A stretch of DNA of 64,000 nt. Origin: Colletes latitarsis (lineage: Eukaryota; Arthropoda; Insecta; Hymenoptera; Colletidae). Made by a program: the position numbers and the translations under genes. Of this stretch, positions 23,901 through 38,000 are shown in pieces. The DNA lies in NCBI RefSeq assembly GCF_051014445.1, contig NW_027488370.1, positions 682,001 through 746,000 of the forward strand, given 5' to 3'. Position 1 is the stretch's first letter. Every line of letters starts with the position of its first letter. The notes below the pieces were generated by a model that was given only the letters and a program-made list of their open reading frames with translations, was not told where the DNA came from and searched no databases.

Positions 23901-26330
23901 CACGTAGTAATGTGGTACCACACTGAAACACTCGATTAAACCTGGTTTCGACAATATTCTTGAGGATAACGCATGTTAGGTCTAGGTTAGGCCTGAGATT
24001 TTCCCTCATAGACTCATACTTTCGCATTGTTCACATACTTGTTGAACAGATCCTGGGTTTTTTCAGGTTTGGAACACGTAGTAATGTGGTACCACACTGA
24101 AACAGTCGATTAATCCCGGTTTCAATCAATATCATAGAGGATAACGCATGTTAGGTCTAGGTTAGGTCTGGGATTTGCCCTCATCAGGCTCATACTTTCG
24201 CATATTACTCATACTTGTTGGCTAGATCCCGGGCGTTTTCTGGATTCGATCACGTATTAATGTGGTACCACACTGAAACAGTCGATTAAACCTGGTTTCG
24301 ATGAATATTTTTGAGGATAACGCTTGTTAGGTCGAGGTTAGGCCTGGGATTTTCCCTCATCAGACTCATATATTCGCTTCCTTCACATACTTGTTGAACA
24401 GATCCTGGGTTTTTTCTGGTTTGGATCACGTAGGAATGTGGTACCACACTGAAACAGTCGATTAAACCTCGTTTCGATCAATATTTTTGAGGATAACGCA
24501 TGTTAGGTCTAGGTTAGGCCTGGGATTTTCCCTCATCAGACTCATACTTTCGCATTCTTCACATACTAGTTGAACAGATCCTGGGTTATTTCTCGTTTGG
24601 ATCACGTAGTAATGTGGTACCACACTGAAACAGTCAACTGAACCTGGTTTCCATCAATATTTTAGAGGATAACGCAAGTTAGGTCTGGGAAAGGTCTGGG
24701 ATTCGCCCTCATCAGGGTCAAATTTTCGCATTTCTCACATACTTGTTGAACAGATCCTGGAATTTTTTCTGGATAGGATCACGTGGTAGTGTGGTACCAC
24801 ACTGAAACAGTCCATTAAACCTGGTTTCGATCAATATTTTAGAGGATAACGCATGTTAGGTCTAGGTTAGGTCTGGGATTTGCTCTCATCAGGCTCATAC
24901 TTTCGTATATTTCTCATTCTTGTTGGCCAGATCCTGGGCTTCCACTGGTTTGGATCACGTAGTAATGTGGTACCGCCCTGAAACAGTCAATTAAACCTGG
25001 TCTTGATAACTATTTTAGAGGATAACGCATGTAAGGTCTGGGTTAGGTGTAGGATTTGCCCTCATCTGTCCCATACTTTCGCATTCTTCACATACTTCAT
25101 GAACAGATCCTAGGATTTTTCTTGGTCCGATCACGTAGTAATGTGGTACCACACTGTAGCAGACCATTAAAACTGGTGTCGATTGATATTTTAGAGGATA
25201 ACACATGTTAGGTCTAGGTTAGGTCTGAGATTTGCCCTCATCAGGCTCATACTTTCGCATAATTCTCATACTTGTTGGCTAGATCCTGGGCTTTTTCTGG
25301 ATTGGAACACGTAGTAATGTGGTACCACACTGAAACTGTCAATTAGTCGTGGTTTCCGTCAATATGTTAGAGGATAACACATGTTAGGTCTAGGATTTGC
25401 CCTCATCAGTCTCATACTTTCACATTCTTCACATACTTCTTGAACAGATCCTATGTTTTTTCAAGCTTCGATCACATAGTAATGTGGTACCACACTGAAA
25501 CAGTCAATTAAACCTGGTTTCGATCAATATTTTAGAGAATAATTCATGTTAGGTCTGGGTTAGGTCTGGGATTTGCTCTCATGAGGCTCGTACTTTCGCA
25601 TATTTCTTATACTTGATGGCCAGAACCTGGTCTTTTTCTGGTTCGGATCACGTAGTAACGTGATACCACACTGAAATAGTCGATTAAACCTGGTTTCGAT
25701 CAATATTTTTGAGGATAACGCAAGTTATGTCTGGATTAGTTCCGGGATTTGCCATCATCAGGCTCATACTTTCGCATACTTCTCATTCTTGTTGGCCAGA
25801 TCCTTTTCTTCCACTGGTTTGGATCATGTAGTAATGTGATGCCACACTGAAACAGTCAATTAATCCTGGTCTTGATAAATATTTTAGAGGATAACGCAAG
25901 TTATGTCTGTGTAAGTTCTGGGATTTGACCTCATCAGGCTCAGACTTTCGCGTTTTTCACATACTTGTTGAACAGATCCTGGGTTTTTTCTGGTTTGGAT
26001 CACGTAGTAATGTGATACCACACTGAAACAGTCCATTAAACTTGGTCTTGATAAATATTTTAGAGGATAACGCAAGTTATGTCTGGGTAAGATCTGGGAT
26101 TCGCCCTCATCAGGCTGAGACTTTCGCGTTTTTCACACACTTGTTGAACAGATCCTGGGTTTTTTCTGGTTCGGATCACGTAGTAATGTGGTACCACACT
26201 GAAACAGTCGATTAAACCTGGTTTCGATCAATATTTTTGAGGATAACGCATGTTAGGTCTAGGTTAGGTTGGGGATTTGCTCTCGTCAGGCTTTTAATTT
26301 CGCATATTTCTGATTCTTGATGGCTAGATC
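23901..26330. repeat. Transition zone between two sets of unit variants
   Basis: Units at 23,960-24,560 share GATTTTCCCTCAT and CACATACTTGTTGAACAG. The GTCTTGATAA variant of GTTTCGATCA is first seen near 25,001, and the palindrome-breaking GTGATGCCAC is first seen near 25,837. Both are abundant further right. An 11-bp deletion unit lies near 25,386. Together these mark a change in the dominant unit types between about 24 and 26 kb. Confidence 0.8.
25330..25520. repeat. Short unit lacking one 11-bp element
   Basis: The unit reads ATGTTAGGTCTAGGATTTG, where intact units have both TTAGGTCTAGG and TTAGGTCTGGG, so exactly one 11-bp element is missing at about 25,386-25,396. The flanks carry TCTCATACTTTCACATTC and GATCCTATGTTTTTTC, which are also found around the matching deletion near 48,601. 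The two units therefore descend from one deletion event. Confidence 0.9.
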
Positions 26331-28570
26331 CTGGGCATCAACTGGTTTGGATCACGTAGTAATGTGATGCCACACTGAAACAGTCAATTAATCCTGGTCT
26401 TGATAAATATTCTAGAGGAAAACGCATGTTTGGTCTGTGTTAGGTCTAGGATTTGCCCTCATCAGGCTCATTCTTTCGCGTTTTTCACATACTTGTTGAA
26501 CAGATCCTGGATTTTTTCTGGTTCGGATCACGTAGTAATGTGCTACCACACTGAAACAGTCGATTAAACCTGGTTTCGATCAATATTTTTGAGGATAGCG
26601 CATGTTAGGTCTGGGTTAGGCCTGGGATTTTCACTCACCAGACCCATACTTTCGCATTCTTCACATACTTGTTGAACGGATCCTGGGTTTTTTCTGGTTT
26701 GGACCACGTAGTAAAGTGGTACCACTCAGAAACAGTCAATTAAACCTGGTTTCGGTCAATATTTTAGAGGATAACGCACGTTAGGTCTGGGTTAGGTCGG
26801 GGATTTGCCCTCGTCAGGCTCATACTTTCGCATATTTCCCATACTTCATGGCTAGATCCTGGGCTTTTTCTGGAGTCGATCACGTATTAATGTGGTAACA
26901 CACTGAAACTGTCAATTAAATCTGGTTTCCGTCAATATTTTAGAGGATAACACATGTTAGGTCCAGGTTAGGCCAGGGATTTGCCCACATCAGATTCATA
27001 CTTTCGCATTCTTCACATACTTGTTGAACTGATCCTGGGTTTTTTCTGGTTCGGATCACGTAGTAATGTGGTACCACACTGAAACATTCAATTAAACCTG
27101 GTTTCGATCAATATTTTTGAGGATAACGCATGTTAGGTCTAGGTTAGGTCTGGGATTTGCTCTCGTCAGGCTCTTACTTTCGCATATTTCTGATTCTTGA
27201 TGGCTAGATCCTGGACTTTTTCTGGATTGGATCACGTAGTAATGTGGTACCACACTGAAACAGTCAATTAAACCTGGTCTTGATAAATATTTTAGAGGAT
27301 AACGCACGTTATGTCTGTGTAAGTTCTGGGATTTGACCTCATCAGGCTCAGACTATCGCGTTTTTCACATACTTGTTGAACAGATCCTGGTTTTTTTCTG
27401 GTTTTGATCACGTAGTAATGTGGTACCACTCTGAAACAGTCGATTAAACCTTGTTTCTATCAATATTTTATAGGATAACGCATGTTAGGTCTAGGTTAGG
27501 TCTGCGATTTGCCCTCATCAGGGTCATATTTTCGCGTTTTTCACATACTTGTTGATCAGATCCTGGGCTTCCACTGGTTTGGATCACGTAGTAATGTGGT
27601 ATCGCACTGAAACAGTCCATTAAACCTGGTTTCGATCAATATTTTATAGGATAACGCAAGTTAGGTCTGGGATAGGTCTGGAATCTGACCTCATCAGACT
27701 CATACTTTCGCTTTTTTCGCATACTTCTTGAACAGATCCAGGGTTTTTTCTGATTTCGATCACGTAGTAATGTGGTATCACACTGAAACAGTCCATTAAA
27801 CCTGGTTTCGATCAATATTTTAGAGGATAACACATGTTAGGTCTAGGCTAGGCCTGGGATTTGCCCTCATCAGACTCATACTTTCGCATTCTTCACATAC
27901 CTGTTGAACAGATCCTGGGTTTTTTCTGGTTCGGATCACGTAGTAATGTGGTACCACACTGAAACATTCTATTAAACCTGGTCTTGATAAATATTTTAGA
28001 GGATAACGCTTGTTAGGTCTGGGTTAGTTCTGGGATGTGCCATCACCGGGCTCATACTTTCGCATACTTCTCATTCTCGTGGGCCAGATCCTTTTCTTCC
28101 ACTGGTTTGCATCACGTAGTAATGTGATGCCACACTGAAACAGTCAATTAATCCTGGTCTTGATAAATATTTTAGAGGATAACGCAAGTTATGTCTGGGT
28201 AAGTTCTGGGATTTGCCCTCATCAGGCTCAGACTTTCGCGTTTTTCACACACTTGTTGAACAGATGCTGGGCTTTTTCTGGTTCGGATCACGTAGTAATG
28301 TGGTACCACACTGAAACAGTCGATTAAACCTGGTTTCGGTCAATATTTTTGAGAATAATTCATGTTTGGTCTGGGTTAGGTCTGGGATTTGCTCTCATGA
28401 GGCTAGTACTTTCGCATATTTCTCATACCTGATGGCCAGATTCTAGGCTTTTTCTGGTTTGGATCACGTAGTAACGTGGTACCACTCTGAAACAGTCGAT
28501 TAAACCTGGTTTCGATCAATATTTTTGAGGATAACGCATGTAAGGTCTAGGTTAGGTCTGGGATTTGCTT
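26331..28570. repeat. 15-unit-spaced duplication, left copy
   Basis: This matches 28,970-31,210 at a spacing of 2,640 bp, exactly 15 x 176. The match begins near CTGGTTTGGATCACGTAG at 26,341 and is lost near 28,570 (TTTGCTTTC here, TTTGCTCTC at 31,210). Shared markers are TATTCTAGAGGAAAACGC, TTTTCACTCACCAGAC and AGTAAAGTGGTACCACTC. A handful of differences are visible, such as GATAGCGC versus GATAACCC near 26,593 and GGAATCTGACC versus GGGATCTGACC near 27,680. Confidence 0.92.
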
Positions 28571-28969
28571 TCGTCAGGCTCTTACTTTCGCATATTTCTC
28601 ATTCTTGATGGCTAGATCCTGGACTTTTTCTGGATTGGATCACGTAGTAATGTGGTACCACACTGAAACAGTCATTTAAACCTGGTTTCCATGAATATTT
28701 TAGACGACAACGCAAGTTAGGTCTGGGATAGGTCTGGGATTTGCCCTCATCAGGGTCAGACTTTCGCATTTTCCTCATACTTGTTGAACAGATCCTGGGT
28801 TTTTTCTGGGTTGGATCACGCAGTAATGTGGTTCCACACTGGAACAGTCCACTAAACCTGGTTTCGGTCAATATTTTTGAGGATAACGCATGTTAGGTCT
28901 AGGTTAGGTCTGGGATTTGCTCTCGTCAGGCTCATACCTTCGCATATTTCTCATTCTTGTTGGCCAGAT
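28571..28969. repeat. Spacer units between the two 15-unit-spaced copies
   Basis: About 2.3 units that are not part of the 2,640-bp match. They carry ATGAATATTTTAGACGACAACGC near 28,700 (compare 44,885 and 54,550) and a GCAGTAATGTGGTTCCACAC palindrome variant near 28,830. Ordinary satellite otherwise. Confidence 0.85.
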
Positions 28970-31210
28970 CCTGGGCTTCAACTGGTTTGGATCACGTAGT
29001 AATGTGATGCCACACTGAAACAGTCAATTAATCCTGGTCTTGATAAATATTCTAGAGGAAAACGCATGTTTGGTCTGGGTTAGGTCTGGGATTTGCCCTC
29101 ATCAGGCTCATTCTTTCGCGTTTTTCACATACGTGTTGAACAGATCCTGGATTTTTTCTGGTTCGGATCACGTAGTAATGTGCTACCACACTGAAACAGT
29201 CGATTAAACCTGGTTTCGATCAATATTTTTGAGGATAACCCATGTTAGGTCTGGGTTAGGCCTGGGATTTTCACTCACCAGACTCATACTTTCGCATTCT
29301 TCACATACTTGTTGAACGGATCCTGGGTTTTTTCTGGTTTGGACCACGTAGTAAAGTGGTACCACTCAGAAACAGTCAATTAAACCTGGTTTCGGTCAAT
29401 ATTTTAGAGGATAACGCACGTTAGGTCTGGGTTAGGTCGGGGATTTGCCCTCGTCAGGCTCATACTTTCGCATATTTCCCATACTTCATGGCTAGATCCT
29501 GGGCTTTTTCTGGAGTCGATCACGTATTAATGTGGTAACACACTGAAACTGTCAATTAAATCTGGTTTCCGTCAATATTTTAGAGGATAACACATGTTAG
29601 GTCCAGGTTAGGCCAGGGATTTGCCCACATCAGATTCATACTTTCGCATTCTTCACATACTTGTTGAACTGATCCTGGGTTTTTTCTGGTTCGGATCACG
29701 TAGTAATGTGGTACCACACTGAAACATTCAATTAAACCTGGTTTCGATCAATATTTTTGAGGATAACGCATGTTAGGTCTAGGTTAGGTCTGGGATTTGC
29801 TCTCGTCAGGCTCTTACTTTCGCATATTTCTGATTCTTGATGGCTAGATCCTGGACTTTTTCTGGATTGGATCACGTAGTAATGTGGTACCACACTGAAA
29901 CAGTCAATTAAACCTGGTCTTGATAAATATTTTAGAGGATAACGCACGTTATGTCTGTGTAAGTTCTGGGATTTGACCTCATCAGGCTCAGACTATCGCG
30001 TTTTTCACATACTTGTTGAACAGATCCTGGTTTTTTTCTGGTTTTGATCACGTAGTAATGTGGTACCACTCTGAAACAGTCGATTAAACCTTGTTTCTAT
30101 CAATATTTTATAGGATAACGCATGTTAGGTCTAGGTTAGGTCTGCGATTTGCCCTCATCAGGGTCATATTTTCGCGTTTTTCACATACTTGTTGATCAGA
30201 TCCTGGGCTTCCACTGGTTTGGATCACGTAGTAATGTGGTATCGCACTGAAACAGTCCATTAAACCTGGTTTCGATCAATATTTTATAGGATAACGCAAG
30301 TTAGGTCTGGGATAGGTCTGGGATCTGACCTCATCAGACTCATACTTTCGCTTTTTTCGCATACTTCTTGAACAGATCCAGGGTTTTTTCTGATTTCGAT
30401 CACGTAGTAATGTGGTATCACACTGAAACAGTCCATTAAACCTGGTTTCGATCAATATTTTAGAGGATAACACATGTTAGGTCTAGGCTAGGCCTGGGAT
30501 TTGCCCTCATCAGACTCATACTTTCGCATTCTTCACATACCTGTTGAACAGATCCTGGGTTTTTTCTGGTTCGGATCACGTAGTAATGTGGTACCACACT
30601 GAAACATTCTATTAAACCTGGTCTTGATAAATATTTTAGAGGATAACGCTTGTTAGGTCTGGGTTAGTTCTGGGATGTGCCATCACCGGGCTCATACTTT
30701 CGCATACTTCTCATTCTCGTGGGCCAGATCCTTTTCTTCCACTGGTTTGCATCACGTAGTAATGTGATGCCACACTGAAACAGTCAATTAATCCTGGTCT
30801 TGATAAATATTTTAGAGGATAACGCAAGTTATGTCTGGGTAAGTTCTGGGATTTGCCCTCATCAGGCTCAGACTTTCGCGTTTTTCACACACTTGTTGAA
30901 CAGATGCTGGGCTTTTTCTGGTTCGGATCACGTAGTAATGTGGTACCACACTGAAACAGTCGATTAAACCTGGTTTCGGTCAATATTTTTGAGAATAATT
31001 CATGTTTGGTCTGGGTTAGGTCTGGGATTTGCTCTCATGAGGCTAGTACTTTCGCATATTTCTCATACCTGATGGCCAGATTCTAGGCTTTTTCTGGTTT
31101 GGATCACGTAGTAACGTGGTACCACTCTGAAACAGTCGATTAAACCTGGTTTCGATCAATATTTTTGAGGATAACGCATGTAAGGTCTAGGTTAGGTCTG
31201 GGATTTGCTC
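28970..31210. repeat. 15-unit-spaced duplication, right copy
   Basis: Partner of 26,331-28,570. Near 31,187-31,220 the sequence leaves this match and joins a sequence matching 28,902 onward, so a second duplication with a 13-unit (2,288 bp) spacing begins there. The shared ACGTGTTGAACAG variant (29,130 and 31,420) supports that second relationship. Confidence 0.92.
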
Positions 31211-32029
31211 TCGTCAGGCTCATACCTTCGCATATTTCTCATTCTTGTTGGCCAGATCCTGGGCTTCAACTGGTTTGGATCACGTAGTAATGTGATGCCA
31301 CACTGAAACAGTCAATTAATCCTGGTCTTGATAAATATTCTAGAGGAAAACGCATGTTTGGTCTGGGTTAGGTCTGGGATTTGCCCTCATCAGGCTCATT
31401 CTTTCGCGTTTTTCACATACGTGTTGAACAGATCCTGGATTTTTTCTGGTTCGGATCACGTAGTAATGTGCTACCACACTGAAACAGTCGATTAAACCTG
31501 GTTTCGATCAATATTTTTGAGGATAACCCATGTTAGGTCTGGGTTAGGCCTGGGATTTTCACTCACCAGACTCATACTTTCGCATTCTACACATACTTGT
31601 TGAACGGATCCTGGGTTTTTTCAGGTTTGGACCACGTAGTAAAGTGGTACCACTCAGAAACAGTCAATTAAACCTGGTTTCGGTCAATATTTTAGAGGAT
31701 AACGCATGTTAGGTCTGGGTTAGGTCGGGGATTTGCCCCCGTCAGGCTCATACTTTCGCATATTTCCCATACTTCATGGCTAGATCCTGGGCTTTTTCTG
31801 GATTCGATCACGTATTAATGTGGTAACACACTGAAACTGTCAATTAAATCTGGTTTCCGTCAATATTTTAGAGGATAACACATGTTAGGTCCAGGTTAGG
31901 CCAGGGATTTGCCCACATCAGATTCATACTTTCGCATTCTTCACATACTTGTTGAACTGATCCTGGGTTTTTTCTGGTTCGGATCACGTAGTAATGTGGT
32001 ACCACACTGAAACATTCAATTAAACCTGG
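31211..32029. repeat. Partial third copy, 13-unit spacing
   Basis: This matches about 28,925-29,741 at a spacing of 2,288 bp (13 x 176). Shared markers are GGCTTCAACTGG, TCTAGAGGAAAACGC, ACGTGTTGAACAG and GATAACCCATG. The match is lost near 32,025, where this copy changes to GGTCTTGATAAAT and the partner reads GGTTTCGATCAAT. Its last part is also the start of the 37-unit block. Confidence 0.88.
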
Positions 32030-35000
32030 TCTTGATAAATATTTTAGAGGATAACGTATGTTAGGTCTGGGTTAGGTCTAGGATTTGCCCTCATCCGGGT
32101 CATACTTTCGCATTCTTCACATACTTTTTGAACAGATCCTGGGTTTTTTCTGGTTTGGATAACGTAGTAATGTGGTACCACACTGAAAGAGTCGATTAAG
32201 CCTGGTTTCGATCAATATTTTTGAGGATAACGCATGTTAGGTCTAGGTTAGGTCTGGGATTTGCTCTCGCCAGGCTCATACTTACGCATTTTTCACATAC
32301 ATGTTGAACAGATCCCTGGCTCTTTCTGGTTTCGAACACGTTGTAAAGTATTACCACACTGAAACGGTCAATTAAACCTGGTTTTGAAGAATATTTTAGG
32401 GGATAACGCAAGTTATGTCTGGGATAGGTCTGGGATTTGCCCTCATCAGGCTCATACTTTCGCGTTTTTCACATACTTGTTGAACTGATCCTCGGTTTTT
32501 TCTGGTTTGGATCACGTAGTAACGTGGCACCACACTGAAACAGTCCATTAAACCTGGTTTCGATCAATATTTTTGAGGATAACGCATGTTAGGTCTAGGT
32601 TAGGTCTGGGATTTGCTCTCGTCAGGCTCTTACTTTCGCATATTTCTCATTCTTGATGGCTAGATCCTGGACTTTTTCTGGATTGGATCACGTAGTAATG
32701 TGGTACCACACTGAAACAGTCAATTAAACCTGGTCTTGATAAATATTTTAGAGGATAACGCACGTTATGTCTGTGTAAGTTCTGGGATTTGACCTCATCA
32801 GGCTCAGACTATCGCGTTTTTCACATACTTGTTGAACAGATCCTGGTTTTTTTCTGGTTTTGATCACGTAGTAATGTGGTACCACACTGAAACTGTCCAT
32901 TAAACCTGGTTTCGATCAATATTTTTGAGGATAACGCATGTTAGGTCTAGGTTAGGTCTGCGATTTGCCCTCATCAGGGTCATATTTTCGCGTTTTTCAC
33001 ATACTTGTTGATCAGATCCTGGGCTTCCACTGGTTTGGATCACGTAGTAATGTGGTATCGCACTGAAACAGCCCATTAAACCTGGTTTCGATCAATATTT
33101 TATAGGATAACGCAAGTTAGGTCTGGGATAGGTCTGGGATCTGACCTCATCAGACTCATACTTTCGCATTTTTCGCATACTTCTTGAACAGATCCAGGGT
33201 TTTTTCTGATTTCGATCACGTAGTAATGTGGTACCACACTGAAACAGTCCATTAAACCTAGTCTTGATAAATATTTTAGAGGATAACGCGTGTTAGGTCT
33301 GGGTTAGTTCTGGGATGTGCCATCACCGGGCTCATACTTTCGCATACTTCTCATTCTCGTTGGCCAGATCCTTTTCTTCCACTGGTTTGCATCACGTAGT
33401 AATGTGATGCCACACTGAAACAGTCAATTAATCCTGGTCTTGATAAATATTTTCGAGGATAACGCAAGTTATGACTGGGTAAGTTCTGGGATATGCCCTC
33501 ATCAGGCTCAGACTTTCGCGTTTTTCACACACTTGTTGAACAGATGCTGGGCTTTTTCTGGTTCGGATCACGTAGTAATGTGGTACCACACTGAAAGAGT
33601 CGATTAAGCCTGGTTTCGATCAATATTTTTGAGGATAACGCATGTTAGGTCTAGGTTAGGTCTGGGATTTGCTCTCGTCAGGCTCATACTTACGCATTTT
33701 TCCCATACTTGTTGAACAGATCCCTGGCTTTTTCTGGTTTCGATCACGTTGTAAAGTGTTACCACACTGAAACGGTCAATTAAACCTGGTTTTGATGAAT
33801 ATTTTAGGGGATAACGCAAATTATGTCTGGGGTAGGTCTGGGATTTGCCCTCGTCAGGCTCATACTTTCACGTTTTTTGCATACTTGTTGAACTGATCCT
33901 CGGTTTTTTCTGGTTTGGATCACGTAGTAATGTAGTACCACACTGAAACAGTCCATTAAACCTGGTTTCGATCAATATTTTAGAGGATAACGCAAGTTAT
34001 GGCTGGGTTAGTTCTGGGATTTGCCCTCATCAGGCTCAGACTTTCGCGTTTTTCACATACTTGTTGAACAGATCCTGGGAGTTTCTGGTTTGGATCACGT
34101 TGTAAAGTGTTACCACACTGAAACGGTCAATTAAACCTGGTTTTGATGAATATTTTAGGGGATAACGCAAATTATGTCTGGGGTAGGTCTGGGATTTGCC
34201 CTCATCAGGCTCATACTTTCACGTTTTTTGCATACTTGTTGAACTGATCCTCGGTTTTTTCTGGTTTGGATCACGTAGTAATGTGATGCCACACTGAAAC
34301 AGTCAATTAATCCTGGTCTTGATAAATATTTTAGAGGATAACGTATGTTAGGTCTGGGTTAGGTCTAGGATTTGCCCTCGTCAGGGTCATACTTTCGCAT
34401 TCTTCACATACTTTTTGAACAGATCCTGGTTTTTTTCTGGTTCGGATCACGTAGTAATGTGGTACCACACTGAAACATTCAATTAATCCTGGTCTTGATA
34501 AATATTTTAGAGGATAACGCATGTTAGGTCTGGGTTACGTCTGGGATTTGCCCTCATCAGGCTCATACTTTCGCGTTTTTCACATACTTGTTGAACTGAT
34601 CCTCGGTTTTTTATGGTTTGGATCACGTAGTAATGTGATGCCACACTGAAACAGACAATTAATCCTGGTCTTGATAAATATTTTAGAGGATAACGCATGT
34701 TAGGTCTGGGTTAGGTCAAGGATTTGCCCTCGTCAGGGTCATACTTTCGCGTTCTTCACATACTTTTTGAGCAGATCCTGGTTTTTTTCTGGTTCGGATC
34801 ACGTAGTAATGTGGTACCACACTGAAACAGTCCATTAAACCTGGTTTCGATCAATATTTTAGAGGATAACGCATGTTAGGTCTGGGTTAGGTCTAGGGTT
34901 TGCCATCATCAGGCTCATACTTTCGCATACTTCTCATTCTTGTTGGCTAGATCCTGGGCTTCCACTGGTTTGGATCACGTGGTAATGTGATGCCGCACTG

Positions 35001-38000
35001 AAACAGTCAATTAATCCTGGTCTTGATAAATATTTTAGAGGGTAACGCAAGTTATGTCTGGGTTAGTTCTGGGATTTGCCCTCATCAGGCTCAGACTTTC
35101 GCGTTTTTCACATATTAGTTGAACAGATCCTGGGTTTTTTCTGGTTCTGATCACGTAGTAATGTGGTACCACAATGAAACATTCAATTAAACCTGGTCTT
35201 GATAAATATTTTAGAGGATAACGCATGTTAGGTCTGGGTTAGGTCTAGGATTTGCCATCATCGGGCTCATACTTTCGCATACTTCTCATTCTTGTTGGCC
35301 AGATCCTGGGCTTCCACTGGTTTGGATCACGTAGTAATGTGATTCCACCCTGAAACAGTCAATTAATCCTGGTCTTGATAAATATTTTAGAGGATAACGC
35401 AAGTTATGTCTGGGTTAGGTCTGGGATTTGCCCTCATCAGGATCAGACTTTCGCGTTTTTCACATACTTGTTGAACAGATCCTGGGTTTTTTCTGGTTTG
35501 GATCACGTAGAAATGTGTTACCACACTGAAACTGTCGATTAAACCTGGTTTCGATCAATATTTTAGAGAATAATTCATGTTAGGTCTGGGTTAGGTCTGG
35601 GATTTGACCTCATCAGGCTCAGACTTTCGCGTTTTTCACATACTTGTTGAACAGATCCTGGGTTTTTTCTGGTTCCGATCACGTAGTAATGTGGTACCAC
35701 ACTGAAACAGTCGATTAAACCTGGTCTTGATAAATATTTTAGAGGATAACGTATGTTAGGTCTGGGTTAGGTCTAGGATTTGCCCTCGTCAGGGTCATAC
35801 TTTCGCATTCTTCACATACTTTTTGAACAGATCCTGGTTTTTTTCTGGTTTGGATCACGTAGTAATGTGATGCCACACTGAAACAGTCAATTAATCCTGG
35901 TCTTGATAAATATTTTAGAGGGTAACGCAAGTTATGTCTGGGTTAGTTCTGGGATTTGCCCTCGTCAGGGTCATACTTTCGCGTTTTTCACATACTTTTT
36001 GAACAGATCCTGGTTTTTTTCTGGTTCGGATCACGTAGAAATGTGTTACCACACTGAAACTGTCGATTAAACCTGGTTTCGATCAATATTTTAGAGAATA
36101 ATTCATGTTAGGTCTGGGTTAGTTCTGGGATTTGACCTCATCAGGCTCAGACTTTCGCGTTTTTCACATACTTGTTGAACAGATCCTGGGTTTTTTCTGG
36201 TTCGGATCACGTAGTAATATGGTACCACACTGGAACAGTCGATTAAACCTGGTTTCGATCAATATTTTAGAGAATAATTCATGTTAGGTCTGGGTTAGGT
36301 CTGGGATTTGCTCTCGTGAGGCTCGTACTTTCGCATATTTCTCATACTTGATGGCCAGATTCTGGGCTTTTTCTGGTTTGGATCACGTAGTAACGTGGTA
36401 CCACACTGAAACAGTCGATTAAACCTGGTTTCGATCAATATTTTTGCGGATAACGCAAGTTATGTCTGGGTTAGTCCTGGGATGTGCCATCATCAGGCTC
36501 ATACTTTCGCATACTTCTCATTCTCGTTGGCCAGATCCTTTTCTTCCACTGGTTTGGATCACGTAGTAATGTGATGCCACACTGAAACAGTCAATTAATC
36601 CTGGTCTTGATAAATATTTTAGAGGATAACGCAAGTTATATTTGGGTAAGTTCTGGGAGTTGCCCTCATCAGGCTCAGACTTTCGCGTTTTTCACACACT
36701 TGTTGAACAGATCCTGGGTTTTTTCTGGTTTTGATCACGTAGAAATGTGTTACCACACTGAAACTGTCCACTAAACCTGGTTTCGATCAATATTTTAGAG
36801 AATAATTCATGTTAGGTCTGGGTTAGGTCTGGGATTTGACATCATCAGGCTCAGACGTTCGCGTTTTTCACATACTTGTTGAACAGATCCTGGGTTTTTG
36901 CTGGTTCGGATCACGTAGTAATGTGGTACCACACTGAAACATTCAATTAAACCTGCTCTTGATAAATATTTTAGAGGATAACGTATGTTAGGTCTGGGTT
37001 AGGTCTAGGATTTGCCCTCATCAGGGTCATACTTTCGCATTCTTCACATACTTTTTGAACAGATCCTGGGTTTTTTCTGGTTTGGATAACGTAGTAATGT
37101 GGTACCACACTGAGAGAGTCGATTAAGCCTGGTTTCGATCAATATTTTTGAGGATAACGCATGTTAGGTCTAGGTTAGGTCTGGGATTTGCTCTCGCCAG
37201 GCTCATACTTACGCATTTTTCACATACTTGTTGAACAGATCCCTGGCTTTTTCTGGTTTCGAACACGTTGTGAAGTGTTACCACACTGAAACGGTCAATT
37301 AAACCTGGTTTTGAAGAATATTTTAGGGGATAACGCAAGTTATGTCTGGGATAGGTCTGGGATTTGCCCTCATCAGGCTCATACTTTCGCGTTTATCACA
37401 TACTTGTTGAACTGAACTTCGGTTTTTTCTGGTTTGGATAACGTAGTAATGTGGTACCACACTGAAAGAGTCGATTAAGCCTGGTTTCGATCAATATTTT
37501 TGAGGATAACGCATGTTAGGTCTAGGTTAGGTCTGGGATTTGCTCTCGCCAGGCTCATACTTACGCATTTTTCACGTACTTGTTGAACAGAACCCTGGCT
37601 TTTTCTGGTATCGAACACGTTGTAAAGTGTTACCACACTAAAACGGTCAATTAAACCTGATTTTGATGAATATTTTAGGGGATAACGCAAGTTATGTCTG
37701 GGATAGGTCTGGGATTTGCCCTCATCAGGCTCATACTTTCGAATTCTTCACATACTTTTTGAACAGATTCTGGGTTTTTTCTGTTTTGGATCACGTAGTA
37801 ACGTGGTACCACACTGAAACAGTCCATTAAACCTGGTTTCGATCAATATTTTAGAGGATAACGCATGTTAGGTCTAGGTTAGGTCTGGGATTTTCTCTCA
37901 TCAGGCTCGTACTTTCGCATATTTCTCATACTTGATGGCTAGATCCTGGGGTATTCTGGATTGGATCACGTAGTAATGTGGTACCACACTGAAACAGTCA

